Positions 14,640-22,238 of a stretch of 64,000 bases of DNA are shown here, in pieces. The translations under genes and the position numbers were made by a program. The DNA lies in the NCBI GenBank assembly GCA_930986645.1, contig CAKNJS010000007.1, positions 16,871 to 80,870 on the forward strand, given 5' to 3'. The notes beneath the pieces were generated by a model, which worked only from the letters and a program-made list of their open reading frames with translations, was not told the origin of the DNA and did no database searches. The DNA comes from an uncultured Lachnoclostridium sp. (GTDB taxonomy: Bacteria; Bacillota; Clostridia; Lachnospirales; Lachnospiraceae). Numbering within the stretch: the stretch's first letter is position 1; every line of letters starts with the position of its first letter.

Positions 14640-16722
14640 GCTGATTGCACGCAACAGTAAAAGAAGCAGAAAAGAGAACGGGCTGTTTTTTACGACGCTT
14701 CTGGTCTCTGTCATAGCATTTTATATTATACTTTCCCTTTCGCGTCAGGATGTTATGCTGTTCCTTCAGAAAATGGAAAGTGATGCGGTATCCCGTCTCC
14801 TCGCGATGATTCCCGTATTTTACGCGCTGACGCTGGTCATTTTGTTTTTCCTGATCTATTTTGCCAGCAAGTTCCAGCTTGAACGGCGCAGACATGAGTT
14901 CGGGATGTATCTAATGATGGGAATGACGCGGAACAGGCTGTTTGTGCTTCTTCTGGCGGAAGACGTGCGGAGCAGTGTTATTGCCCTGCTGATCGGACTT
15001 CCTGCAGGAATCCTGCTGTCGGAGCTGATCAGTCTGGTGACTGCCCGGCTGGTGGGACTGGGAATTATCGGACACCGGTTCACACTGTCGCTTCATGCCA
15101 TTCTGCTGACAGCAGCAGGGTTCTTTATTATTAAACTGGCGGCGTTCCTGATCTTGAGCGCGAAGATCAGCCGTCAGGAGATCGGATCACTTCTGGCGGA
15201 AAAACCGGAGGAAACAAAGAGGCAGTATCCGGCATTTGTTTATGGTCTGGCGCTTCTGGCAGGAATCCTCTGCCTTGGAACTGCATATTATCTGGCAATC
15301 CGGGGGATGTCGTGGAGCCAGATCCGGATGATGGGGGTTACGCTGCTGCTGGGATTTGCGGGAACATTGCTGTTTTTCTACGGGCTCAGATATATATTTA
15401 ACCTGATTATAAAAGGCGGGAAGAGAGACCGGAAACTGCATATATTCAATGTGCGCCAGTTACAGGAAAATGTAGTCCGAAAGTCGGGCACCATGGCGGT
15501 CAGTTCTCTTCTGATACTCGGAGCACTCTGCTGCTTTGGCGCGGGAGCGGCCATCGCGGTCAACTATGGACAGTCAGATCCCCATGTGCTGGACTATACA
15601 TTTATACCGGAATATACGGATGAACCAAATCAGGAGAAGGCTGCGGCGGATATATTTGATACGCTGCGTAAGGAAGGTCTGGACACAGAGTTTTCCAAAT
15701 TGTTTGAAATGAAGATCGGCCGTATCCGCACAACAGATATCAGCACAGCAGATGATTTTGAAAATGCATATTCAATGGATAGTGTGATGGATCAGATAGC
15801 CGGATTTCCTGCTTCGGATGACAGAGACATACTTTTAAATAACCTGAGTTTTGCCGACTATCCTTATCTGATTTCCCTTTCCGGATATAATGAACTGCTC
15901 CGTACCGCGGGACTTCCTGAGATAGAGCTGGGCAAAGATGAAGGGGCTGTATATATGGACAGCAGTTTTGTCAATGCGAGCCGCCTTGAGATTATGGATG
16001 CTGTCCTTGCAAAACATCCGGAAGTGGAGCTTGACGGGAATCCACTGCAGCTGACCGGTAAGGTACAGACGACAGCAGTTGTGACGGATTATTCGATCAC
16101 TATGTCTTTTGCGCTGATCCTGCCTGATGATGCATTTCAATATTACACACAGAATCAGTACGACGTCTATGTTAACGGAGTGCTGGACAGCGGTACCACA
16201 GAAAAGACCGGACTTATGCAGGCAATCTCCGGGATGAACGACAGATTAAATGAGACCGGACTAAATTATGAGAGCTATCTGCAGAATAGGGGACGGCAGC
16301 TTTTCTATATCGTGGCGGCAAGTTATATTACGATCTATCTGGCAATCATCTTTCTGATCGTTGCGAACACTGTAATCGGCGTCCAGTTCCTGATGAATCA
16401 GCAGCAGACAAACCGGAGATATAAGACGCTCATCAAGCTGGGAGCTGCGTATGAAATACTGTGCGGATCCGCAAAGAAACAGATCAACTGGTATTTCGGA
16501 ATCCCGGTGCTTGCGGCAGCTGTAAGCAGCCTGTTCGCGGTGCGGGCGCTGTTTACGGGCATACTTTCTCCCAGAACTCAGGGAACGGCCGGAGAGCTGC
16601 TGGGCATTTCCGCGGCTATGATTCTTGTGCTTTGTGTGATAGAATGCATTTATATGACGGCGGTAAAACGTTCCAGCAGCAGGTATCTGCTGACGCTTAT
16701 GGCGCCGGAGCGGGAAGAATAA
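14629..16722 (+). CDS. BceB-like FtsX-family permease
   Basis: The 697-residue protein has about ten transmembrane segments. One lies near the N-terminus, several lie between residues 60 and 310, and three follow residue 560. A large extracellular domain at about residues 310-560 sits between segments seven and eight, as in BceB, where it contacts the peptide or the kinase. FtsX-like domains flank it. Together with the ATPase it would detoxify or sense cell-envelope-active peptides. The ligand cannot be told from sequence. Confidence 0.92.
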   Translation: MFFELIARNSKRSRKENGLFFTTLLVSVIAFYIILSLSRQDVMLFLQKMESDAVSRLLAMIPVFYALTLVILFFLIYFASKFQLERRRHEFGMYLMMGMTRNRLFVLLLAEDVRSSVIALLIGLPAGILLSELISLVTARLVGLGIIGHRFTLSLHAILLTAAGFFIIKLAAFLILSAKISRQEIGSLLAEKPEETKRQYPAFVYGLALLAGILCLGTAYYLAIRGMSWSQIRMMGVTLLLGFAGTLLFFYGLRYIFNLIIKGGKRDRKLHIFNVRQLQENVVRKSGTMAVSSLLILGALCCFGAGAAIAVNYGQSDPHVLDYTFIPEYTDEPNQEKAAADIFDTLRKEGLDTEFSKLFEMKIGRIRTTDISTADDFENAYSMDSVMDQIAGFPASDDRDILLNNLSFADYPYLISLSGYNELLRTAGLPEIELGKDEGAVYMDSSFVNASRLEIMDAVLAKHPEVELDGNPLQLTGKVQTTAVVTDYSITMSFALILPDDAFQYYTQNQYDVYVNGVLDSGTTEKTGLMQAISGMNDRLNETGLNYESYLQNRGRQLFYIVAASYITIYLAIIFLIVANTVIGVQFLMNQQQTNRRYKTLIKLGAAYEILCGSAKKQINWYFGIPVLAAAVSSLFAVRALFTGILSPRTQGTAGELLGISAAMILVLCVIECIYMTAVKRSSSRYLLTLMAPEREE

Positions 16723-16766
16723 CAGATTGAACATAAAGCGGAGAATCGCAGGAGGTGCAGGAAAGG

Positions 16767-17483
16767 ATGAAACGGATCGCAGTAGTTGAGGATGAACCTC
16801 TTATGCGTGAAGAACTGTCGCTGATGCTCAGTAAAGCGGGATACGAGACGATAGAGATCAGTGAATTTAATCATGTGACAAAGCAGCTGGAAGAAATTTC
16901 GCCTGATCTTGTAGTGCTGGATCTCAACCTGCCGGGTGTAAGCGGATTTCAGATCTGCCGGGAGATCAAAGGAAGAAGCCCGTTTCCGGTACTCGTGCTG
17001 ACATCCCGGGACCAGATGAAAGATGAACTTCACGCCCTTGAACTCGGGGCGGACGAGTATCTGACCAAACCGTGCCGCAGGGAGAGACTTCTTGCCCGGG
17101 TCTCCAATGTCCTGAAACGCTATGAAGGACGGGCGAATCTGCTGGAGGGACCGGGATTTCTGCTGGACCGTCAGACCTATACACTGTATATCAACAACAG
17201 TTCAACTGTACTTCCGAAAAATCAGGGAAAACTGCTTGAGACATTTTTAGCCCGCGGCGACAGGACAGCTGCAAAAGATGAGCTGTGTACAGCACTGTGG
17301 GGCACGACAGAGTTTATTGATGAGAATGCGCTGCAGGTCAATCTGACAAGACTGAAAAAGACGATGGCAGGGCTTGGAATGAAGCAGAAGATCATACCGG
17401 TCCGCGGTGTGGGATATCGTCTGGAAAATGAAGGAGAACCGGATTGGGGAAAAGACATGTTTCGAAACAAGGAGGACCCGTGA
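16767..17483 (+). CDS. OmpR-family response regulator, BceR-like
   Basis: The start at ATG 16767 gives 238 residues; AGGAGG lies eleven bases upstream. The receiver domain has the acidic pair EDEP, phospho-acceptor D52 in VLDLNLPG and the conserved Lys in YLTKPC. A winged-helix DNA-binding domain (residues about 135-225) follows, with the LTRLKKTM recognition region and a VRGVGYRL hairpin. It should regulate the transporter genes in response to the downstream kinase. Stop and next start overlap as TGATG. Confidence 0.93.
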   Translation: MKRIAVVEDEPLMREELSLMLSKAGYETIEISEFNHVTKQLEEISPDLVVLDLNLPGVSGFQICREIKGRSPFPVLVLTSRDQMKDELHALELGADEYLTKPCRRERLLARVSNVLKRYEGRANLLEGPGFLLDRQTYTLYINNSSTVLPKNQGKLLETFLARGDRTAAKDELCTALWGTTEFIDENALQVNLTRLKKTMAGLGMKQKIIPVRGVGYRLENEGEPDWGKDMFRNKEDP

Positions 17484-18553
17484 TGAGAAACAGACTGCTT
17501 TATTTATCGAGGTATTTGCCGTGGCTTCTTCTCCTGCTTGGACTTGATGCAGTCTCGGCGCTCCTGCTGTGGCTCTCCGAAGCGGAGGACTTTGGCGTAC
17601 TGGTCCCTCTGATCCTGCTGGGAACTGTCCTTTTGTTCTTTGTGACAGCGTTTGTACTGATTCGTGTGGAGCAGAAGCGGGAAAATGCGTTTCGTGCATT
17701 TCTGAATAATCCCGACCTTATCAATGAAGAAAATCTGATCCGGACGGTCAGCGCGGCTAAACGGGAATCCATACGGCTGCTGGGAACTGTCCTGCGGGAA
17801 AAAGACCTCGCCTGCAGCAGAGCGAAAGCTGCGGCTGAGGATTATGAGGAATATGTTGAGGCGTGGGCGCATGAGACGAAAACCCCGCTGTCACTTCTGA
17901 CAATGGTACTGGACAATCAGGGAGAGGAAATCCCCGCACCGGCTGCATTTAAGCTGGAATATGTCCGAAGCCGGCTTCAGGAGTATATCAGCCAGATTCT
18001 TTACTATGCACGTCTAAAGAGCGGAAGAAAAGATTATCTGTTCGAGTATGTAGATCTGAATGACTGCATCGGTGAGGTGCTGGATGATTACAGTCTGCTC
18101 CTGAAAGAGAAAAATTTCAGAATTACTGTACAGGTGCCTGAACTTTCAGTCTTTACTGACCGGAGAGGAATTGAATTCCTGCTTGGACAGATCGTGAGCA
18201 ACACAGTGAAATACTGTACCGTAATGTCCGGGAACACTGCTGATGCGGCTGATACGGAGAAATATGATAGTGCTGACAGAGAAAAACGGCCGGAACTTAA
18301 AATTACTTTGGAGCAGTCGGAGACAGAAGATGTGCTGCGTATACAAGATAATGGGATCGGTGTGAAAGAATGTGACCTGCCCTATATCTTTGAAAAAGGT
18401 TTTACAGGAGATTCGGAGGATTCAGGAAAGAAAGCGACGGGAATGGGGCTCTATCTGTCAAAGAAGATGGCAGATGACCTGAAACTCGGACTGGAAGCCG
18501 CGTCCGAGCGGGGCGCGGGATTCGAGATGGCGATCCGGTTCCCGCGGGTCTGA
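17483..18553 (+). CDS. Intramembrane-sensing histidine kinase, BceS-like
   Basis: ATG 17483 follows AAGGAGG, giving 356 residues. Two transmembrane helices near residues 8-27 and 37-57 are separated by only about ten residues. So little is exposed outside that sensing must go through the permease, as in Bce systems. The DHp helix holds H130 in EAWAHETKTPLSLL. The ATPase domain has N-box QIVSNTVKY, DNGIGV, a short lid with EKGFTG and GMGLYLSKKM. An acidic insertion (about residues 252-270) lies before the G1 box. Confidence 0.93.
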   Translation: MRNRLLYLSRYLPWLLLLLGLDAVSALLLWLSEAEDFGVLVPLILLGTVLLFFVTAFVLIRVEQKRENAFRAFLNNPDLINEENLIRTVSAAKRESIRLLGTVLREKDLACSRAKAAAEDYEEYVEAWAHETKTPLSLLTMVLDNQGEEIPAPAAFKLEYVRSRLQEYISQILYYARLKSGRKDYLFEYVDLNDCIGEVLDDYSLLLKEKNFRITVQVPELSVFTDRRGIEFLLGQIVSNTVKYCTVMSGNTADAADTEKYDSADREKRPELKITLEQSETEDVLRIQDNGIGVKECDLPYIFEKGFTGDSEDSGKKATGMGLYLSKKMADDLKLGLEAASERGAGFEMAIRFPRV

Positions 18554-18558
18554 GAAAG

Positions 18559-18846
18559 AAATTTCGATTTTTCATACCGGCTCAGGAAAGGGAAATTGTT
18601 TGAAAAGGGAGCAGATACGGAATGACCGACTCACGTATCCGCAGGCAGAGGAAAGGTTGATCCCGGCTCCGGTTACAGAGAATAACGCAAACTAATAAAT
18701 CAGGAAATCAGCTAAAAGCAAAATGGGCACGCGAAGAACTCCTTACGTCATACAACTTCGCGTGCCCATTTAACGTTGCTCTCCTGATTTTAAGATTGCC
18801 TAATTCTCTTCCACAGTCGCCGTTATCAATCTTCCTCTGCCCGCGG
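18559..18846 (-). repeat. Intergenic element copy A (288 bp, reads on the minus strand)
   Basis: Read on the minus strand this copy begins with CCGCGGGCAGAGG and passes GCGACTGTGGAAG. It then forms a hairpin with perfect 16-bp arms (AAATGGGCACGCGAAG / CTTCGCGTGCCCATTT). Next come CTGTAACCGGAGCCGGGATC and CTGCGGATACGTGA, and the end is GAAAAATCGAAATTT, six bases from the kinase stop. Copies B (19054-19342) and D (53178-53455) share the same blocks in the same order. No intact reading frame is preserved. It may be a structured RNA, a MITE, or a remnant of either. Confidence 0.75.
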
Positions 18847-19053
18847 ATTATGCATCAGGTCAGACGTATTTGTTCGCTTTTCTTGGTTTTCCTATACTGA
18901 GCCGGAGCGATAAATACTCATACAAACTGGCAGAAGCCGGTACATAATTCCGAATAGCTGCGCTTTCTTCCAGCTTGTATGAGATTTTCCGTATCGGTCT
19001 GTTAATAGGTAAAACGTCTAAAATAGACAGTTACAGCCCCTTTGATGCACCTT
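18847..19053. other. 207-bp spacer between element copies A and B
   Basis: On the minus strand an open stretch without a start codon ends at a TGA at 18860-18862. It encodes about 56 residues that I do not recognise, with LPINRP near its start and SLYEYLSLRL in the middle. It may be the end of a lost gene or chance. Nothing else is visible in this spacer. Confidence 0.3.
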
Positions 19054-19342
19054 CCGCAGATGGATTTCAAAATTGAGGGCAGTGACTGTGGAAGGAAATT
19101 ACGAAAAGTTAAAAACAGGGAAATGGTGTCAGGCGAAAAAAGGCGGTTGTCCGAGCTTGCGAGTTCCGCATTTTTTCACCTGTATTCAGCCATTTTCCTG
19201 CTTTGTTACTTGAAGTTATTTCCTGTAACCGGAGCTGGTATCAATTTTGAAATCCATCTGCGGATACGTGAATCAAACAGTTGCAGATGAATGTATTTCA
19301 GACTTTGTACATAATATCAGACAGTACGAAAAATCGAAATTT
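19054..19342 (+). repeat. Intergenic element copy B (289 bp) with 23-bp terminal-region inverted repeat
   Basis: Positions 19054-19076 and 19241-19263 are perfect 23-bp reverse complements, and the sequence between them continues to pair imperfectly almost to the centre, so the stretch can fold into one very long hairpin. It shares GTGACTGTGGAAG, CTGTAACCGGAGC, CTGCGGATACGTGA and the terminal GAAAAATCGAAATTT with copy A. That end overlaps the stop codon of the alarmone synthetase gene on the other strand. Copies A and B are nearly equal in length and face away from each other. Confidence 0.8.
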
Positions 19343-19937
19343 ATCCATTGTTCTCACTGTACACTTCAAATGATTTTTCCATTTTCTCCAGTATTTCCGA
19401 GTATTGGAGAAATGCGTTTTTCATCTCGATTTCATTAAACGGCTGGTTCTTATAGCAGATCCGGTGTTCCATTGCAGCCCAGAAGTCCATAGATATGGTG
19501 CGAAACTGGATTTCGACCGGATAATATTCCATACCATCCATATAATAGATCGGAACTCCGATGATCATATGATAGCTCCGATAGCCGTTTGGTTTTGGCG
19601 CAGATATGTAATCCTTCTCTTTGATCACAATAAGATCCGACTGTTTTCTTAAACATTCCACAAGATGTTTGATGTCTTTTTCAAAAAAGCAGATCACGCG
19701 CACTCCGGCAATGTCCTGCAGAAGCGCCTTGGCGTCCTGAACACTTGTGGAAGCGTTCTTTTTCCGTAATTTATTTTCAATACTCCCTTTTTCTTTGATG
19801 CGGTTCGTGATACTGTGGATCGGCTGGAAATCTTCGCTCTCATAGGTCGTATGGTTCAGTATTTTCAATCTGGTCAGGATCAGGTTCATTGCATCCTGAT
19901 ATGGATGGATCAGCGTGTAATATTGTTCATTAGTCAT
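19341..19937 (-). CDS. Small alarmone synthetase (RelA/SpoT synthetase domain, RelQ/YjbM-like)
   Basis: The 198-residue protein consists of a RelA/SpoT (p)ppGpp synthetase domain with short flanking helices. Visible elements are DIAGVRVICFFEKDI with the catalytic region, PKPNGYRSYHMII binding the nucleotide, VEIQFRTISMDFWAAMEH with the catalytic Glu, and a C-terminal helical tail. No HD hydrolase domain is present, so it should only make (p)ppGpp from ATP and GDP/GTP. It stands alone, convergent to the Bce-like module. Confidence 0.92.
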   Translation of the reverse strand: MTNEQYYTLIHPYQDAMNLILTRLKILNHTTYESEDFQPIHSITNRIKEKGSIENKLRKKNASTSVQDAKALLQDIAGVRVICFFEKDIKHLVECLRKQSDLIVIKEKDYISAPKPNGYRSYHMIIGVPIYYMDGMEYYPVEIQFRTISMDFWAAMEHRICYKNQPFNEIEMKNAFLQYSEILEKMEKSFEVYSENNG

Positions 19938-20154
19938 TCTGTTATACTCCCTTCAACAACGAATAGCTTATTGCGAAAATGTGACAAAAGTGTGACGATA
20001 AAATTATGATTTGATAATAAAATATTAAAAAATAAAGGCTGTAGATTTTTATCATCAATCGGAGAATAACTTTTTATAACGGATGTAAGTTTGTTGATAA
20101 CCCCATTTTCCGTGTCATTTCTATTGAAAGATAAAAAATATCATGTTATGGTTT

Positions 20155-20189
20155 AATGCATCTGAAATGTGTTCCGTGACAGATGCATT
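20155..20189. promoter_or_regulatory. Inverted repeat in the 19938-20328 intergenic region
   Basis: AATGCATCTG (20155-20164) and CAGATGCATT (20180-20189) are perfect 10-bp arms 15 bp apart in an AT-rich region between the alarmone synthetase and the broken Rpn gene. It could be an operator or an RNA hairpin. Direct repeats of GTGAC near 19980-20000 (TGTGACAAAAGTGTGACG) lie ahead of the synthetase. Nothing else is recognisable in this 391-bp stretch. Confidence 0.4.
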
Positions 20190-20328
20190 TCAACTGTCCG
20201 TACGGTCTGAAATAATCATAATAAATTTGCAGATGTGCAATTCACCGGCGATATCGCCTAAAATTCCTGATACCCGAAAGTGGCTTTTTTCTTTTTAGAA
20301 AACGTGATAAGATGGATGAGAAATAAAT

Positions 20329-20992
20329 ATGGGTATAAACAACGACAATTTTATAATGCTTCCCACCGTGGATTTCTGTTTTAAAGAACTGATGAAGAAT
20401 CCAAAAGTACGGAAGGGATTTGTAGGGGCAATCTTGGGAAAAGATCCGAAAATGCATTCATGTGAGTATACTGGATTTTGTTCATTTCCCGCAGGATCAG
20501 AGGTGTTACAGGAAGATAGTATTCTGTGATGCGGAGACAGGAGAACAGTATACGGATCTGCTGGAACTTCACATTCTGGAACTACGGAAACTGCCTGCGC
20601 AGGACCAAAATGAGGACGGCATCATCCGCTGGATGAGATTCCTCGGCGGCAAGAAGCGGGAGGAGTTTGAAGATATGGCAAAGAAAGACGAATATATTGA
20701 AGCAGCATACGATGAGCTGAAGAAACTTAGTCTGGACGAACAGAAGCGGCTGGAGTATGAACTGAGGGAGAAGGCAATCCGTGATCATAATTCTCTGATG
20801 AAGAGTGCCCAAAGGTTAGGCCAAAAGCGGGGAGAAGAAATCGGAGAAAAGCGAGGGGAACGTCTTGCGCTAAAGCGGCTTGTGGGAAAAAAGATGGAGA
20901 AGGGGATGCCTCAGGATGAGATCCCAGAACTTCTTGAACTGGAGCCGGATGTGGTAAAAGAGCTGGCTGATGAATGGGTGCGTGAACAATGA
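20329..20992 (+). pseudogene. Rpn-family (PD-(D/E)XK) recombination-promoting nuclease, internally deleted
   Basis: The first 40 codons (20329 to about 20450: MGINNDNFIMLPTVDFCFKE and on to ILGKDPK) match the start of Rpn/transposase_31 proteins common in Lachnospiraceae. From about 20462 a second frame continues with SILDFVHFPQDQRCYRKIVF and the family's C-terminal half, ending in a KRGEEIGEKRGE charged helix. The segment between them, which holds the nuclease active site and is about 80-90 residues in intact members, is missing, and the junction changes frame. The gene is therefore dead as a nuclease. Its end overlaps the next start (ATGA). Confidence 0.8.
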
Positions 20993-21648
20993 ATAATGAT
21001 TTATTTAAAAATGCTTTCCCCTTTTGGGAGAGCCTGACAGAAACTCAAAGAACGGAGATCGTAAATAATACGACAAGAAATCTATGTGAGAAAAAGACGC
21101 GGCTTCATTTCGGGGGAGGCGAATGTGCAGGTGTACAGATTATCGGCTCCGGCAGGGCGCGTGTATTTATCACATCACCGGGCGGCGGTGATATTACTCT
21201 GTTCCGGCTGCTGGACGGGGATGTGAGTATATTAAGCGCAGCGTGTATGCTCAACGGCATGGATATCGAGCTCGACATGGAGATGGAGACGGATTGCGAG
21301 ATCTATACGATCCCAAAGAAAGTATACCGGAAGCTGTATGATGAGAGCGGAGCAGTGAAAGACTATACGATGGAGATGATCTCGGAGAAGTTTTCGGATA
21401 TCATGTGGCTGTTCAACCAGTTCGTGTTCTCCAATGTGGCATCAAGGATTGCGGGAGCGCTGTTGGAGCACAGAGCTATAGAAGGAGGAGATGAGCTGAA
21501 GCTCACCCACGAGGATATTGCGAAAGACGCCGGGACTGCACGGGAAGTCGTCACAAGGATCCTGAAGCAGTTTCAGTCGGACGGACTCGTAAAGCTGACA
21601 AGAGGAAAGATTACCATTATTGACGCCAAAAAACTGGGCAAGATATAA
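20989..21648 (+). CDS. Crp/Fnr-family transcriptional regulator
   Basis: The 219-residue protein has an N-terminal cyclic-nucleotide-type beta roll (residues about 20-120, with VQIIGSGRARVFITS and DGDVSIL). A long dimer helix and a C-terminal Crp-type winged helix (LTHEDIAKDAGTAREVVTRILKQF) follow. No FNR-like N-terminal cysteine cluster is seen; the few cysteines (about residues 29 and 43) are not spaced for an iron-sulfur cluster. Many clostridial relatives control redox or nitrosative stress genes. Thioredoxin is encoded directly downstream, and a GTGA-TTTTG-TCAC dyad lies between the two genes. Confidence 0.9.
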   Translation: MNNDLFKNAFPFWESLTETQRTEIVNNTTRNLCEKKTRLHFGGGECAGVQIIGSGRARVFITSPGGGDITLFRLLDGDVSILSAACMLNGMDIELDMEMETDCEIYTIPKKVYRKLYDESGAVKDYTMEMISEKFSDIMWLFNQFVFSNVASRIAGALLEHRAIEGGDELKLTHEDIAKDAGTAREVVTRILKQFQSDGLVKLTRGKITIIDAKKLGKI

Positions 21649-21653
21649 TAAAT

Positions 21654-21666
21654 GTGATTTTGTCAC
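21654..21666 (+). promoter_or_regulatory. GTGA-N5-TCAC dyad, candidate Crp/Fnr-type operator
   Basis: GTGATTTTGTCAC resembles half-sites of Crp/Fnr operators, though with a 5-bp rather than 6-bp spacer. It lies six bases after the regulator gene and about 22 bp before a TATACT that could be the -10 box of the thioredoxin promoter. The neighbouring regulator is the obvious candidate ligand. Confidence 0.45.
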
Positions 21667-21750
21667 TGAAAAATCACCGGATTGTGGTATACTAAGACCA
21701 TGAAATGACAATAGATATAGATTTAGAGGATTTATAAGGAGGATATAAAC

Positions 21751-22059
21751 ATGGCAGTTGTAAAGTTGACAACAGAGAATTTTGATCAGGAAGTGCTTCA
21801 GGCAGGGCAGACAGTGCTCGTTGATTTCTATGCAGACTGGTGCGGACCGTGTAAGATGATGGGACCGGTTGTAGAGGAGATCGCAAATGAAGAGACAGGC
21901 GTAAAGGTGTGCAAGATCAATATTGATGAAGAGATGGCAGTCGCACAGAAATACGGCGTTATGAGTATCCCTACATTTATCGCGTTTAAGAATGGAGAGA
22001 TTGCAGGAAAGCAGATCGGTGCAGTGCCGAAGAGTAAACTGCAGGATATGATCCGATAA
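21751..22059 (+). CDS. trxA: Thioredoxin
   Basis: The 102-residue protein is a classical thioredoxin with FYADWCGPCKMM (redox cysteines C31 and C34), the cis-proline loop SIPT and a GAVPKSKL C-terminal helix. It reduces protein disulfides in the cytoplasm, normally with thioredoxin reductase, which is not encoded here. AAGGAGG precedes the ATG. The gene follows a Crp/Fnr regulator and ends at a strong terminator. Confidence 0.95.
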   Translation: MAVVKLTTENFDQEVLQAGQTVLVDFYADWCGPCKMMGPVVEEIANEETGVKVCKINIDEEMAVAQKYGVMSIPTFIAFKNGEIAGKQIGAVPKSKLQDMIR

Positions 22060-22094
22060 AAATACAGGGATCAGATAAAGAAAATAATTATTAC

Positions 22095-22145
22095 AAAAAA
22101 CTCTGTACAGATGGAAGAGACCGCCTGATACAGAGTTTTTATTTG
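22095..22145. terminator. Bidirectional terminator between trxA and the ABC-F gene
   Basis: ACTCTGTA and TACAGAGT arms are flanked by T runs on both strands (AGTTTTTATTTG on plus, AGTTTTTTG on minus). It serves the convergent trxA and ABC-F genes. A second 8-bp hairpin (TTTAATAG / CTATTAAA) follows at 22146-22174. Confidence 0.8.
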
Positions 22146-22238
22146 TTTAATAGGAAACTTCGTCCTCTATTAAATAAAACGCCCCGCGGGATGCAAAGCA
22201 AGACGAAGTCCGGCTCTGACAGGAATCTTGGCGGCTGC

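Noticed and set aside
18718..18785. Integron attC-like site (AACGTTAA next to a perfect hairpin)
   Set aside because: The arms are perfect and lack the bulges and core-site consensus of attC, and no integrase is near; it belongs to element copy A.
19042..19290. 82-residue open frame on the plus strand
   Set aside because: It lies inside the long palindrome of element copy B and is explained by that repeat; no ribosome site.
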